Assembly: GCA_946480055.1 (NCBI GenBank)
Contig: CAMLID010000002.1
Location: 1-64,000, forward strand
Source of the DNA: an uncultured Lysobacter sp.
GTDB taxonomy: Bacteria > Pseudomonadota > Gammaproteobacteria > Xanthomonadales > Xanthomonadaceae
Reading direction: 5' to 3'
DNA: 64,000 bases
Shown here: piece after piece, positions 30,619-40,131 of the stretch
How the letters are laid out: the number at the start of each line of letters is the position of its first letter
How positions within the stretch are numbered: the first letter of the stretch is position 1
Program-made: the position numbers and the translations under genes
Notes under the pieces: model-generated
The model's input: only the letters and a program-made list of their open reading frames with translations
What the model was told of the DNA's origin: nothing
Databases searched by the model: none

Positions 30619-31980
30619 ATGGCCGAAGCCGTCCGCCACGACAAGACCGCACGTCAGCTGCGACTGCTTTCCGACGCGCTCGACAGCGGCCGTCTGGGGC
30701 CGGTTCGCCGCCTGGTCAACACCCTCTCGCCCGCCGAGATCGGCAACCTGCTCGAATCGCTGCCGCCCGCCAAGCGCGTGGTGGTCTGGGGTCTGGTCGA
30801 TCCCGAGGACGACGGCGAGGTGCTGGTCCACGTCGGCGACGAAGTGCGCGAAAGCCTGCTCGCGGACATGGATACCGACGAGATCGTCGCCGCGGTCGAA
30901 GACCTCGACATCGACGACCTTGCCGATCTGGTCGAAGACCTGCCCGACACCGTCATCGACGAAGTCCTCAAGTCGATGGACCGCGAGAACCGCGAGCGCC
31001 TGGAGCAGGTGCTGTCGTACCCGGAGGACACCGCCGGCCGTCTGATGAACCCGGACGTGGTCACGGTGCGCGCCGACACCACCATCGACGTGGTCCTGCG
31101 TTACCTGCGCCTGCGCGGCGAACTGCCCGAACATACCGACCATCTGTACGTGGTCAGCCGCCGCCACCAGTACCTGGGCCGGATCGCCCTGGCCGCGTTG
31201 CTGACCCACGAGCCCGGCACCCCGATCAACAAGCTGATCGACGACGAACAGCCGGCGATCGACATGACCGAGACCGCGTCCGAAGTCGCGCGCCAGTTCT
31301 CCGACCACGACTGGATCAGCGCCCCGGTCGTCGACGACAACAACATCCTGCTCGGCCGCATCACCATCGACGACGTGGTCGACATCATCCGCGACCAGGC
31401 CGAGCACCAGGCCTTGAGCGCGGCCGGCCTGGACGAGGACGAGGACCTGTTCAGCCCGGTGCGGCGCGCGTTCCGGCGCCGCCTGATCTGGCTCAGCGTC
31501 AATCTGTGCACCGCGTTCCTGGCCGCCAGCGTGGTCGGCCAGTTCGAGGACTCCATCGCCAAGCTGGTCGCGCTGGCGGCACTGATGCCGATCGTCGCCG
31601 GCATGGGCGGCAACGCCGGCACCCAGGTACTGGCGCTGATGATCCGGGGCCTGGCCCTGGGCCAGATCGGCGCCTCCAACGTCGGCGTGTTGCTGCGCAA
31701 GGAACTCTCGGTCGCGCTGATCAACGGCCTGGTGCTAGGCATCGGCCTGGGTCTGATCGTGCTGCTGTGGTTCCGCCAGCCGGGGCTGTCGCTGGTGATC
31801 GGCGTCGCCCTGACCATCAACCTGCTGACCGCAGCCGCCGGCGGCGTGCTGGTGCCGGTCACGCTCAAGCGCCTGGGCTTCGACCCGGCCCTGGCCGGCG
31901 GCGTGGTGCTGACCACGCTGACCGACGTGATGGGCTTCCTGAGTTTCCTCGGCCTGGCGACGCTGATCCTGCTGCGTTGA
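30619..31980 (+). CDS. mgtE: Magnesium transporter MgtE
   Basis: A 453-residue Mg2+ channel/transporter. An N-terminal acidic helical domain, two CBS domains (about residues 130-255) and five C-terminal transmembrane helices (about 285-450) follow the family order. The cytosolic part senses Mg2+ and gates the pore. LPIVAGMGGNAGTQ-type sequence (here MPIVAGMGGNAGTQVL) marks the pore region. ATG 30619 follows GGAAG; an in-frame GTG at 30589 is less likely. A short leader ORF sits at the putative transcript start. Confidence 0.94.
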   Translation: MAEAVRHDKTARQLRLLSDALDSGRLGPVRRLVNTLSPAEIGNLLESLPPAKRVVVWGLVDPEDDGEVLVHVGDEVRESLLADMDTDEIVAAVEDLDIDDLADLVEDLPDTVIDEVLKSMDRENRERLEQVLSYPEDTAGRLMNPDVVTVRADTTIDVVLRYLRLRGELPEHTDHLYVVSRRHQYLGRIALAALLTHEPGTPINKLIDDEQPAIDMTETASEVARQFSDHDWISAPVVDDNNILLGRITIDDVVDIIRDQAEHQALSAAGLDEDEDLFSPVRRAFRRRLIWLSVNLCTAFLAASVVGQFEDSIAKLVALAALMPIVAGMGGNAGTQVLALMIRGLALGQIGASNVGVLLRKELSVALINGLVLGIGLGLIVLLWFRQPGLSLVIGVALTINLLTAAAGGVLVPVTLKRLGFDPALAGGVVLTTLTDVMGFLSFLGLATLILLR

Positions 31981-32213
31981 GTGCTGCGCGCGCCGGCCTG
32001 GCGTATCGCCGGCGCGATCCTTCGAGCGAATCCGATGCCGCCATTCGATCGCCCAACTACCCGCGCGATCGAGCTGGACGGCTCGGTCGTGCGGCGGAAC
32101 GTGACCGCGGACTTGTCCCGATGTGGCGGTCGCGTCAAATCGCCGAATCGCGCATGGACAGCGCCGAAATCGCGCGGAATGATGCGACCAACAAGGACGC
32201 CCTGGACAGCACG

Positions 32214-33020
32214 ATGCTGCGCGCATTACCCGCCCGCCAATTGGCGATCTTTCTGCTGTTCGCGCTGATGGCCGCGGTCTCCTGCACGCACACGCCGGCG
32301 AGCCGCAAGCACGGGGCCTTCGTCGCCCGTGCCCTCGACCTGGGCGGCAGGACTTATCGCTATCAGGTGTTCGTGCCTTCGCGCAGCGCCGGCGGGGCGC
32401 GGCCGCCGGTCGTGCTGTTCCTGCACGGTTCGGGCGAGCGCGGCGACGACAACCAGCGCCAGCTCGCGGCCGGGCTAGGCCCCTACATCGGCCGCATGCG
32501 CGACGACTTCCCCGCGATCGCGGTGTTCCCGCAGTCGCCCGAGGGTGCCTCCTGGACCGGGGAGACCGCGCGCATGGCGCTGGCCGCTCTGGACGCGGCG
32601 ATGGGCGAATACGGCGGCGACCCCGACCGGGTCGCGCTGACCGGCCTGTCGCGCGGCGGCTACGGCGTCTACGAACTGGCCCTGATGCAGCCCGACCGCT
32701 TCGCCGCGCTGGTTCCGATCTGCGGCGGCGTCACCGCGCCGGCCGCGATCGGCGATCTGTATCTGCACGAGGTGGCGACGGCCGACGACCCGTTCAGCAT
32801 CGCCGCCCAGCGCCTGCACCGCATTCCGGTGTGGGCCTTCCACGGCGCGCGCGACGATGTCGTGCCGCCCGAGCAGTCGCGGCGCATGGTCGAAGCCCTG
32901 AAGCAGGCCGGCGGCGATGTGCGCTACACCGAATTCGCGCAAGCGAACCACAACGCCTGGGACCTGGCGTACGCAACCGCCGAATTGTGGCCGTGGCTGT
33001 GGCGGCAGCGTCGGCACTAG
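32214..33020 (+). CDS. Exported alpha/beta-hydrolase (PHB-depolymerase/esterase-like)
   Basis: A 268-residue hydrolase with an N-terminal hydrophobic segment ending AAVSC (possible lipobox). The fold markers are VVLFLHGSGERGDDN (oxyanion region), the nucleophile elbow GLSRGGYG, AFHGARDDVVPPEQSRRM (Asp) and QANHNAWD (His). This resembles the family of predicted peptidases/esterases with phospholipase-carboxylesterase folds. An in-frame ATG at 32154 would add 20 residues ahead of the signal and has no better ribosome site. Substrate is unknown. Confidence 0.78.
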   Translation: MLRALPARQLAIFLLFALMAAVSCTHTPASRKHGAFVARALDLGGRTYRYQVFVPSRSAGGARPPVVLFLHGSGERGDDNQRQLAAGLGPYIGRMRDDFPAIAVFPQSPEGASWTGETARMALAALDAAMGEYGGDPDRVALTGLSRGGYGVYELALMQPDRFAALVPICGGVTAPAAIGDLYLHEVATADDPFSIAAQRLHRIPVWAFHGARDDVVPPEQSRRMVEALKQAGGDVRYTEFAQANHNAWDLAYATAELWPWLWRQRRH

Positions 33021-33045
33021 GGGGAATGCACCCCCTCCCCGCCGA

Positions 33046-33258
33046 TCAAGCCTTCTTCAGGAACTCGGTCCGCAACACCAGCCCTTTGACCTTCTCGACG
33101 TTGCATTCGATCAGCTCTTCGTCGTCGGTCAGGCGGATGTTCTTGCACAGGGTGCCGCGCTTGAGCGTCACCGAAGTGCCCTTCACCTTCAGGTCCTTGA
33201 TCACCAGCACCGAGTCGCCGTCGGCCAGCGCGGTGCCATTGCTGTCTTTCACGATCAT
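33046..33258 (-). CDS. PhnA-like (YjdM C-terminal) domain protein
   Basis: A 70-residue protein matching the C-terminal SH3-like domain of PhnA/YjdM (VKDSNGTALADGDSVLVIKDLKVKGTS). The N-terminal zinc ribbon of full-length PhnA is absent, and a good GGAAGGA ribosome site precedes ATG 33258, so this is probably a genuine short form rather than a fragment. Despite the historical name, the family is not shown to act in phosphonate use. Confidence 0.8.
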   Translation of the reverse strand: MIVKDSNGTALADGDSVLVIKDLKVKGTSVTLKRGTLCKNIRLTDDEELIECNVEKVKGLVLRTEFLKKA

Positions 33259-33308
33259 CTTGCAGTCCTTCCGGCCGCGCAGGCATGCGCAGCGTCTTCG
33301 TGTGGGAA

Positions 33309-34253
33309 TCAGCCCTTGAGCAGGGCTTCGAGTACCGCCATACGCGCGGCGACGCCGTTGGCGACCTGGGTCAGGATCAGCGATTGCGCACCGTCAGCGA
33401 CTTCGTCGGTGATCTCGACGTCGCGATTGATCGGGCCCGGATGCATCACCACCGCGTCCGGCGCGGCACGCTTGAGGCGCGCGGCGGTGAGACCGTAGTC
33501 GCGGTGGTAGTCGTCCAGCGACGCCACCAGACCCTCCTCCATGCGTTCGCGCTGCAGGCGCAGCATCATCACCGCATCCACGCCCTCCAGCGCCGCGTCG
33601 AAGTCCTGCGAGACCGTGCAGCCGCGCAGCGTGCCGTCGTCGGGCAGCAGCGAGGCCGGGCCGCAGACCCGGATCTCGCCCGCGCCCAGCGCGCGCAGCG
33701 CATGCAGGTCCGAACGGGCGACGCGCGAGTGGCGCACGTCGCCGACGATCAGCACGCGCAGCGCCGAGAAATCGACGCCCTTGGCCTGGCGCAGGGTCAG
33801 CATGTCGAGCAGGCCCTGGGTCGGATGGGCGCTGCGGCCGTCGCCGGCGTTGACCAGGGTCGTACTCGGATTGACGTGCTCGGCCAGCGCGGCGACCGCG
33901 CCGTCCTCGTGGTGGCGGATCACGAAACCGCGCACGCCCATGGCTTCGAGGTTCTTGAGCGTGTCCAGCGCGGTCTCGCCCTTGCGCGTGGACGAGGTCG
34001 AGGCGTCGAAGTTGATGGTGTGCGCGCCCAGGCGCTGGGCCGCGAGCTGGAAGCTCATGCGGGTGCGCGTGGACGGTTCGAAGAACAGCGTGCACACCGC
34101 CAGCCCGTCCAGCGCTCGGCGGTCGTAATGACCTTCTGCGAAGGCCTGGGCGCGGATCAGCAACGCGGTCAGCGCGTCGCGCGACATCCCGTCCAGGGTC
34201 AGCAGATGGCGCGGCGCGGAGGTCGGCGTCGGATGCGAAAGCAGAGAGTTCAT
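33309..34253 (-). CDS. pyrB: Aspartate carbamoyltransferase catalytic subunit PyrB
   Basis: A 314-residue enzyme making carbamoyl-aspartate, the first committed pyrimidine step. The carbamoyl-phosphate signature FFEPSTRTRMSFQ and the later HPGPINRDVE are intact. No pyrI (regulatory chain) or pyrC-like pseudo-subunit adjoins it. The start overlaps the ruvX stop by 3 nt, and yqgE-ruvX-pyrB is a common proteobacterial order. Confidence 0.96.
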   Translation of the reverse strand: MNSLLSHPTPTSAPRHLLTLDGMSRDALTALLIRAQAFAEGHYDRRALDGLAVCTLFFEPSTRTRMSFQLAAQRLGAHTINFDASTSSTRKGETALDTLKNLEAMGVRGFVIRHHEDGAVAALAEHVNPSTTLVNAGDGRSAHPTQGLLDMLTLRQAKGVDFSALRVLIVGDVRHSRVARSDLHALRALGAGEIRVCGPASLLPDDGTLRGCTVSQDFDAALEGVDAVMMLRLQRERMEEGLVASLDDYHRDYGLTAARLKRAAPDAVVMHPGPINRDVEITDEVADGAQSLILTQVANGVAARMAVLEALLKG

Positions 34254-34744
34254 GCGATGGGCAGTTGGTTCAGGTCGGTGGCGTCGTCGGGGGCGGCCAG
34301 GTAGCGCTCGACGATCACCGCCGCGGCGACCGCATCCAGCGCTTCGGCGTCGCGCCTGCGTTTGCGGCCTTCGGCGCGGTCGGCGGCGAAACGCTGCGCG
34401 GCCTCGATCGAGCTGGAGCGCTCGTCGACGAGCACCACCGGCAATTTGTAGCGTGCGTGCAGCTCGCGCGCGAAGGCGTGGGCGCGGGCGCGGGCGGGCT
34501 GATCGCCGCCTTCCAGGGTCATCGGGTCGCCGACGATCAGCCCGTCCGGGCGCCACTCGCCGCGCAGGCGGTCGAGCGCGCTCCAGTCCGGGCCGTGGCC
34601 GTGCACATCGACCACCGCCAGTGCGCGTGCGCCGTGGCCGAAGGCGCTGCCGACGGCCACGCCGATCCGGCGCGCGCCGACATCGAAGCCCAGGACCGTG
34701 CCGTCGCGCCGGATGCCTGTGCGCTGGTCGGCGTCGGCGTTCAT
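34250..34744 (-). CDS. ruvX: Putative pre-16S rRNA nuclease / Holliday-junction resolvase-like RuvX (YqgF)
   Basis: A 164-residue RNase-H-fold protein. The catalytic acidic residues are in [16 protein letters not shown] (D), LVDERSSS (E) and near the C-terminus [14 protein letters not shown] (D). The family matures 16S rRNA 5' ends and has been linked to Holliday junction cleavage. It overlaps pyrB at the 3' end and the yqgE stop at the 5' end. Confidence 0.92.
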   Translation of the reverse strand: MNADADQRTGIRRDGTVLGFDVGARRIGVAVGSAFGHGARALAVVDVHGHGPDWSALDRLRGEWRPDGLIVGDPMTLEGGDQPARARAHAFARELHARYKLPVVLVDERSSSIEAAQRFAADRAEGRKRRRDAEALDAVAAAVIVERYLAAPDDATDLNQLPIA

Positions 34745-35307
34745 GCGTGGCCGGCGTAGTCGGCCAGGTGCGCGAAATCGACGCCGATGCGGCCCGCGGC
34801 GGCCTGCCAGCGCGCGTCCAGCGGCAAGTCGAACAGCAACTCGGCGTCGGCCGGCGCGGTCAGCCAGTCGTTCTCGGTCAGTTCGTGTTCGAGCTGGCCC
34901 GAACCCCAGCCGGCGCAGCCCAGCGCGACGATCGCGTTGTCCGGACCTTCGCCGCGCGCCATCGCTTCGAGGATGTCGCGCGAAGTGGTCAGGAACAGCG
35001 CATCGGCGATCGCCAGGGTCGAATCCCACTGCATGCCGCCGTCGTGCAGCACGAAACCGCGCTCAGGATGGACCGGACCGCCGGCGAGCACGACCTGCGA
35101 GCGCAGCGAATCGTCGCCGCCGTCCACGCCCATCTGGCCGAAGACCTCGCCCAGGGTGTACTCGGAGGGGCGGTTGACCACGATGCCCATGGCACCGTCG
35201 TCGTCGTGCTGGCAGATCAGAGCGACGCTGCGCGAAAAATTGGTGTCCGACAGCGCGGGCAGCGCGATCAGGAGCTGATTGGCCAGGGGTGTGGGCATCA
35301 CGGACAT
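34741..35307 (-). CDS. YqgE/AlgH family protein
   Basis: A 188-residue protein of the UPF0301 (YqgE/AlgH) family. [41 protein letters not shown] is typical at the N-terminus and a [13 protein letters not shown] motif follows. In Pseudomonas, AlgH was named from an alginate phenotype, but the biochemical role remains unclear. ATG 35307 is chosen; ATG 35316 three codons upstream is possible. It is coupled to ruvX by a 4-nt overlap. Confidence 0.9.
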   Translation of the reverse strand: MSVMPTPLANQLLIALPALSDTNFSRSVALICQHDDDGAMGIVVNRPSEYTLGEVFGQMGVDGGDDSLRSQVVLAGGPVHPERGFVLHDGGMQWDSTLAIADALFLTTSRDILEAMARGEGPDNAIVALGCAGWGSGQLEHELTENDWLTAPADAELLFDLPLDARWQAAAGRIGVDFAHLADYAGHA

Positions 35308-35467
35308 GGGGCCCATTCTAACGTGGGCGCTGCGCTCGCGGGTCGCGGCCGATCCGTCGTAGCATGGGGTTTGCCCCCTTCGGAACCGCGCCATGCCCCG
35401 GTCGCCCCTCCGTGCCCCGGCGCCGGCCGCGGCCGCCGTTTCCCGCCCTCGCGGACGCTCCTGAACC

Positions 35468-36034
35468 ATGTCCGGCTATTGCGACTACGCCCCCGGCCAC
35501 CCTCTGCACGGCCCTTACCACGACCGCGAATACGGCTACCCGCAACGCGCCGAGGCCGAGCTGTTCGAGCGCCTGATCCTGGAGATCAACCAGGCCGGCC
35601 TGAGCTGGGAAACCATCCTGCGCAAGCGCGAGGGTTTCCGCCTGGCCTACGACGGTTTCGACGTCGACACCGTGGCGGCCTACGGCGAGCGCGAACGCGA
35701 GCGCTTGCTCGCCGACGCCGGCATCATCCGCAACCGGCTCAAGGTCGATGCGGCGATCCACAACGCCCAGGTCGTGCAGACCCTGCGCGCCAGCCACGGC
35801 GGTTTCGCGCAGTGGCTGGACGCGCACCTGATCCTGGACGACCGCCCGCGCGACAAGGCCGGTTGGGTCAAGCTGTTCAAGAAGACCTTCCGCTTCACCG
35901 GCGGCGAGATCACCAACGAATTCCTGATGAGCCTGGGCTACCTGCCCGGCGGCCACCGCGAGACCTGCCCGGTGTACGCCAAGCTGGCGAAGCTGCGGCC
36001 GCCGCCGCCGTGGATAGGAGCGGCCAAGGGCTGA
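35468..36034 (+). CDS. tag: DNA-3-methyladenine glycosylase I (Tag)
   Basis: A 188-residue HhH-fold glycosylase that removes 3-methyladenine from DNA. It starts with a Cys-containing zinc site region (YCDYAP) and has the base-recognition segment [31 protein letters not shown] and a late HRETC (zinc ligands H and C). The length is normal. It is divergent from yqgE with 160 nt between. The C-terminus ends Pro-rich. Confidence 0.93.
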   Translation: MSGYCDYAPGHPLHGPYHDREYGYPQRAEAELFERLILEINQAGLSWETILRKREGFRLAYDGFDVDTVAAYGERERERLLADAGIIRNRLKVDAAIHNAQVVQTLRASHGGFAQWLDAHLILDDRPRDKAGWVKLFKKTFRFTGGEITNEFLMSLGYLPGGHRETCPVYAKLAKLRPPPPWIGAAKG

Positions 36035-36091
36035 GCGCCGCCGCCCCACGCAGGATGGCGGCGAGTCGCAGCACCCTATGCCAAAGAACCG

Positions 36092-39000
36092 CTACTGCGC
36101 GGGTACGGCCTGCGGCGGCGCGGCGGCGCCGGCTGCCACAGGTACCGAAGCGACAGGCGCCGATGCGGTCGTCGCATTCGGCAACCACAGTTCGATCACG
36201 CGCTCCTCGGGCTTGAACGCGCCGGGCAGCTTGAGCAGTTCGATCTCGGTCGTGCCGGCGTACCAGGCTGCGATGTTCGGCATCAGCCAATCCTTGAGCG
36301 CGGCCGCGCAAGCACCCTGGTCGTCCATGCGGTGCACGACCAGGGTCGGCTGCAGGTAGGACTTGGGCGGATCGGCATTACGCGCGCGCGCCGAACGCAC
36401 CACGTTCTCGATCCCGGGCATGGTCGCCGCGGGCTTCAGCTGGGCCCAGGGCAAGGCCGCGGCGCGCTTGCGCGTCGCCTCGTCGTAGACCTGCACGTAG
36501 ACCACCACCGGATAGGCACCACAGGCCTGCTGCACGGCCAGTGTCGGTGACGGTCGCGCCAGTTGAGGGTCGGCCTGTTTCTTGGTGCTCGTCTGCAGCG
36601 GCGGCGCGGTGTCCACACCTGCCGGTACGCCCGGCAGCGTGGCGACCGGCGCCGCGGTGCCGCGCACCATGGGTCGGCCGGCACCGGTCGCGGCTGCGAT
36701 GGCGTCGAGCGGCACCGCCAACGCGGTCGCTGCGGTGCTGCGCTCCCAGTACGGATCGCGCGCGGGCGGATCGCAGACCGCCTCGCACAGCGTGCGATGC
36801 GCGCTTTGCACCGCCGGACATGCCTTGGCCACCGACCGCGACGGCGCCAGGCCGCAACTGGCCTGCACCTTCTTGACCAAGCCGCCGCCGGCACTGACCT
36901 TGTCGCGCTCGCGCCGCACTTGCCGATAGACGCCGTTGAGCAGCGCCTGCAGGTCCTCGTCGATATCGGTGTTTTCCTCGCCGGCCGGCGCTAGAGCGCC
37001 GGCGCTGGCCCAATGCGGCAATTTGAGCCGCAGTTCCTTCAGACGCTCGCCGGATGCGGTCGCTTCCTGCCGGCGTTGCTCGGCGAACTTGTCGAACGCG
37101 TTCCAGGCCGGCACCACCAGGGTCGCGACCAGGCCCGCGCCGAGGCCGGCACTGATCGCCGCCGCCTTGGTCTCCGGGCGCCAGAACGGCTTGACCGCTT
37201 CGTCGATCTGCGGCGTGGACGGACGCAGGCGGCGCAGCGAGGGCAGCGCGCCCTGCGGCTCGACCGGCGACGACCATCCCGGCAGTTGCTCCAGCCAACC
37301 CGGCTTCAGAGCGCGGCCGAAGTCCTCGCCGAGCCGGTGGTAGCTCTCCCACTGCGCCTCGTCGAAGAACTGGTCCGCGGTCGGCTGCTGCGGGAATTCG
37401 GGATTGCGGCGCGCGTAGGCCAGCACGTCGCTGTCGAGCGCGAAATGCAGGTTCGGCTTCACCACCAGCAAGGTGCCCTGCTTGCTGCGCCCCTGCCGGT
37501 CGGGACGATAGCGGATGCGCGCCAGCATCACCCCGCGCGCGGTGTAGTTGTCGTGCAGCTTCTCCGGCGCCAGCACGCAGATGTGCTCGTCCTGCATCAG
37601 CGGCAGGTGGCAGGCGCTGTCCTCGGTGTAGAACTCGATCTCGGCGCCGAAGTCGATGCGCGCCTTGCGGATCAGGTTCTCCAGATCGGCGTACTCGTAA
37701 TTGGGGTCCGCGCCGCAATCGGCCAGCACGATGAAATCGAGCTGGCGCCGCAACAGCGAGTGCACGCCGGTGTTGTCGAAGTGACCGCCGTCGGACAGGT
37801 ACCAGGCGCGCGCGGCGGCGCCGTCGAACGACGCCAGGGCTTCCGAAACCAGGCGTCCGAACTTGGAGTTGCGGCAGCTGCGCGCCAGCGCCAACTTCCA
37901 TTTGCCGAGGCCGTGGGTGCGCGCCGGCCCGACGCCGGCCATCGGCGGATCGAGCCGGGCGTTGCTGCGGCCGGTGTCGAACCAATAGCCCAGACGCGCC
38001 CCGACCAGGAACAGCAGCATCGCCCAACCCGTGGTGGTGTTGGAGCCCGCGCCCGGCGAAGCCGCGGCGCCCGAGATCGCGATCCAGCGGCCGAGCTTGT
38101 CCAGCCGCTGTGGCGTGATCTGGGTGCGCTCGCCGTCGCGGCCGACTTCCAGGCCGAACGCGCTCGCCACCAGCGGCACGCCCTTGCGGTCGGCGTTGTA
38201 GAGCTTGCTGCTGGCGCCGCGGGTCTGGTTGAGGCAGGTGTTGACCAGGTGCAGCGGACCGCCGCGAAGGTCGGGCCGATACTGCGCCATGGCGACATCG
38301 TCGTCGTCCACGGTCTCGACGATGTTCGACACTTCTTCTGGGCTGGCGCGACGCGCGCCGAGCACGGCCTCGCCCGGGAACCGGCGCCGGCTGCCCACCG
38401 CTAGATAGGCGCGGGTGAGACGCGAACGATAGAAACCATGCAGCGAAGTGGTGTTGACGGTTTCGGTGTGCAGGCCGGTGCCGACGAACCAGACCAGCAG
38501 CCCCAGCATCAGCCAGCCCACGCGTTGCAGGGTCGATTGCTGCATCACCCAGATGCGCCAACCCGACGCGCCGGCGTGATCGCCGAACACCCACCACTGC
38601 ACCACGGTCACCCACAGCACCAGCAGGACCAGGGTCGCGCCCAAGCCGAGCACGTTGATCAGCAACGGCATCAGGCCGGGGCGCGGCCCCTCGTCGCTCG
38701 ACAGCAGGCGCTGGATCGGCTCGCCGAATGCGCGGACCACGATGACCAGCAGGCTGCCCAGACCGACGCTGCCGTACACCCAGAGCGCGCCGGACTCCAG
38801 CGTCTTGAGCAGGCTCCAACTGGCCCAATCGAGCAGGCCCGCGAACGCGGGCAGCAGAGCGGCGATATTGATCCAGCGCAAATGCGCGGTCAGGCGGTCG
38901 CGTTCGCGCGCGTTGACGGTGTCGCGATCCTCGCGCGCACGTGCGACCCGCAGCCATAGCCACAGGCCGTAAGCGGCGACGCTGACCAGCGCCACGCAGG

Positions 39001-39877
39001 CGAGGAACTTGCCCGAGTAACCGGGCAGCGGCACCGCGACGCTGGGCAGACTCAGATACAGCAGCACCGCCAGCGCGGCCGGGCCCAGCACCATGGCCAT
39101 GTCCCAAAGCCGGAAACGCGCGCGCTCGTTGAGCACGGCCGCGTTCTTCGGCGCCACGTCGCGCAGCGCCCAGTAGGCCATCAGATTGCCCGGCGCCAAG
39201 GACAGCCAGACCAACGCCGTCAGCGGCCACCACGCGCTGCGCCACGCGCTCCAGTCCTGCGGCGAGAGCAACGAGGTGTGGCTCTGGACCATGTGCGGCA
39301 GGACCACGATCGCGCCGATCGCGATCGCCAGCAGCGCGAATTCCAGGTGCACCGCCAAGCCGGCGCGCAGGTAGGTGGCGATGGCGACGCCGTAGTCGCG
39401 CGCGCCGCGCGGAACCAGGTAGCGGCCGTAGCGACGCAGCCAGCCCAGCAGCAGCGTATCGCTGCGACGCAGCAGTTCCTGCGCCTGGGCCATGCCGACG
39501 GAAGCAATCAACCGCCCCAACGCCGCGCCCGCATAGCCGCCGCCGGACACCGTGGACAGGTAGTCGAAGCGCGGCAACAGACCGTTCTGGGCCAGGCCGC
39601 GGATCAGGCCCAGGCAGAAGGTCGCGCTGCGCACGCCGCCGCCGGACAAGGCCAGGCCGATGGTGCTGGTCGGACCGCTTTCGGGGCCGGCAACGCCGGC
39701 GACTTCGCGACGGGCGTCGATCGCGGCGCGCTCGGCGGCATCGATCGCCGCGGCCATCGCGTCCCCATTCGCATCGGCGTTCGCGTGTTGCGGACCCGCG
39801 CCGCGCTCATGCGCGCCGGCGGGCGTGGGAGTGCGGTCCGGGCCGGACGCGGCGGGTCCGTGATCGGTGCTGGCCAT
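36092..39877 (-). CDS. Giant patatin-like phospholipase with inserted membrane domain
   Basis: A 1261-residue protein. After a low-complexity N-terminus (1-70) comes the patatin start: oxyanion loop GGGVRSATF (79-87) and nucleophile elbow STVSGGGYAG with S111. About 380 residues with eight or nine hydrophobic helices then follow, before the second half of the patatin domain with the Asp of the dyad in LSDGGHFDNTG (D696). A further hydrophobic segment near 930-950 precedes a C-terminal domain (about 960-1261) with scattered cysteines and an Ala/Pro tail. Ser and Asp are thus 585 residues apart. The elbow has T in place of the first Gly of GxSxG, as in other large bacterial patatin-like proteins. 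A hydrolase of membrane lipids is likely; its partner and trigger are unknown. It is monocistronic. Confidence 0.8.
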   Translation of the reverse strand: MASTDHGPAASGPDRTPTPAGAHERGAGPQHANADANGDAMAAAIDAAERAAIDARREVAGVAGPESGPTSTIGLALSGGGVRSATFCLGLIRGLAQNGLLPRFDYLSTVSGGGYAGAALGRLIASVGMAQAQELLRRSDTLLLGWLRRYGRYLVPRGARDYGVAIATYLRAGLAVHLEFALLAIAIGAIVVLPHMVQSHTSLLSPQDWSAWRSAWWPLTALVWLSLAPGNLMAYWALRDVAPKNAAVLNERARFRLWDMAMVLGPAALAVLLYLSLPSVAVPLPGYSGKFLACVALVSVAAYGLWLWLRVARAREDRDTVNARERDRLTAHLRWINIAALLPAFAGLLDWASWSLLKTLESGALWVYGSVGLGSLLVIVVRAFGEPIQRLLSSDEGPRPGLMPLLINVLGLGATLVLLVLWVTVVQWWVFGDHAGASGWRIWVMQQSTLQRVGWLMLGLLVWFVGTGLHTETVNTTSLHGFYRSRLTRAYLAVGSRRRFPGEAVLGARRASPEEVSNIVETVDDDDVAMAQYRPDLRGGPLHLVNTCLNQTRGASSKLYNADRKGVPLVASAFGLEVGRDGERTQITPQRLDKLGRWIAISGAAASPGAGSNTTTGWAMLLFLVGARLGYWFDTGRSNARLDPPMAGVGPARTHGLGKWKLALARSCRNSKFGRLVSEALASFDGAAARAWYLSDGGHFDNTGVHSLLRRQLDFIVLADCGADPNYEYADLENLIRKARIDFGAEIEFYTEDSACHLPLMQDEHICVLAPEKLHDNYTARGVMLARIRYRPDRQGRSKQGTLLVVKPNLHFALDSDVLAYARRNPEFPQQPTADQFFDEAQWESYHRLGEDFGRALKPGWLEQLPGWSSPVEPQGALPSLRRLRPSTPQIDEAVKPFWRPETKAAAISAGLGAGLVATLVVPAWNAFDKFAEQRRQEATASGERLKELRLKLPHWASAGALAPAGEENTDIDEDLQALLNGVYRQVRRERDKVSAGGGLVKKVQASCGLAPSRSVAKACPAVQSAHRTLCEAVCDPPARDPYWERSTAATALAVPLDAIAAATGAGRPMVRGTAAPVATLPGVPAGVDTAPPLQTSTKKQADPQLARPSPTLAVQQACGAYPVVVYVQVYDEATRKRAAALPWAQLKPAATMPGIENVVRSARARNADPPKSYLQPTLVVHRMDDQGACAAALKDWLMPNIAAWYAGTTEIELLKLPGAFKPEERVIELWLPNATTASAPVASVPVAAGAAAPPQAVPAQ

Positions 39878-40076
39878 GCGACATGCTCCGTGTCGTTGGA
39901 TACATCCCTGTTAGCGGGTAACGATACAGATGCGCGCGACAGGACACGGCGCCGGCCGTCGGGCGGGTCGATGCGTCTGGCGATACCGATGGAACCCGCG
40001 GTGCGCGGGCCCGTTGCGCCGAGATCCGGGACGCTCGCGGCGCCGATCGCCCGGCGCGTGCGTATCGCCCAAACGG
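39878..40076. other. Upstream region of the patatin-like gene
   Basis: About 200 nt lie between the patatin-like gene start and the pilU terminator. A moderately AT-rich patch at about 39900-39935 may hold the promoter. Nothing else is recognisable. Confidence 0.4.
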
Positions 40077-40108
40077 CAAGAAGCCCGGACCAGCCGGGCT
40101 TCTTGCTA
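40077..40108 (-). terminator. Terminator after pilU
   Basis: The arms GCAAGAAGCCCGG and CCGGGCTTCTTGC form a 13-bp stem around a short loop, 24 nt beyond the pilU stop on the minus strand. The T tract is interrupted (TTCTT). Confidence 0.75.
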
Positions 40109-40131
40109 GCAACGGAAACCGCGGCGCGGGG

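Noticed and set aside
33046..33258. PhnA pseudogene
   Set aside because: The short form has its own ATG and ribosome site and a complete SH3-like domain, so truncation by decay is not required.
37013..38404. 463-residue plus-strand frame within the patatin-like gene
   Set aside because: Antisense shadow; the minus-strand frame has full domain content.
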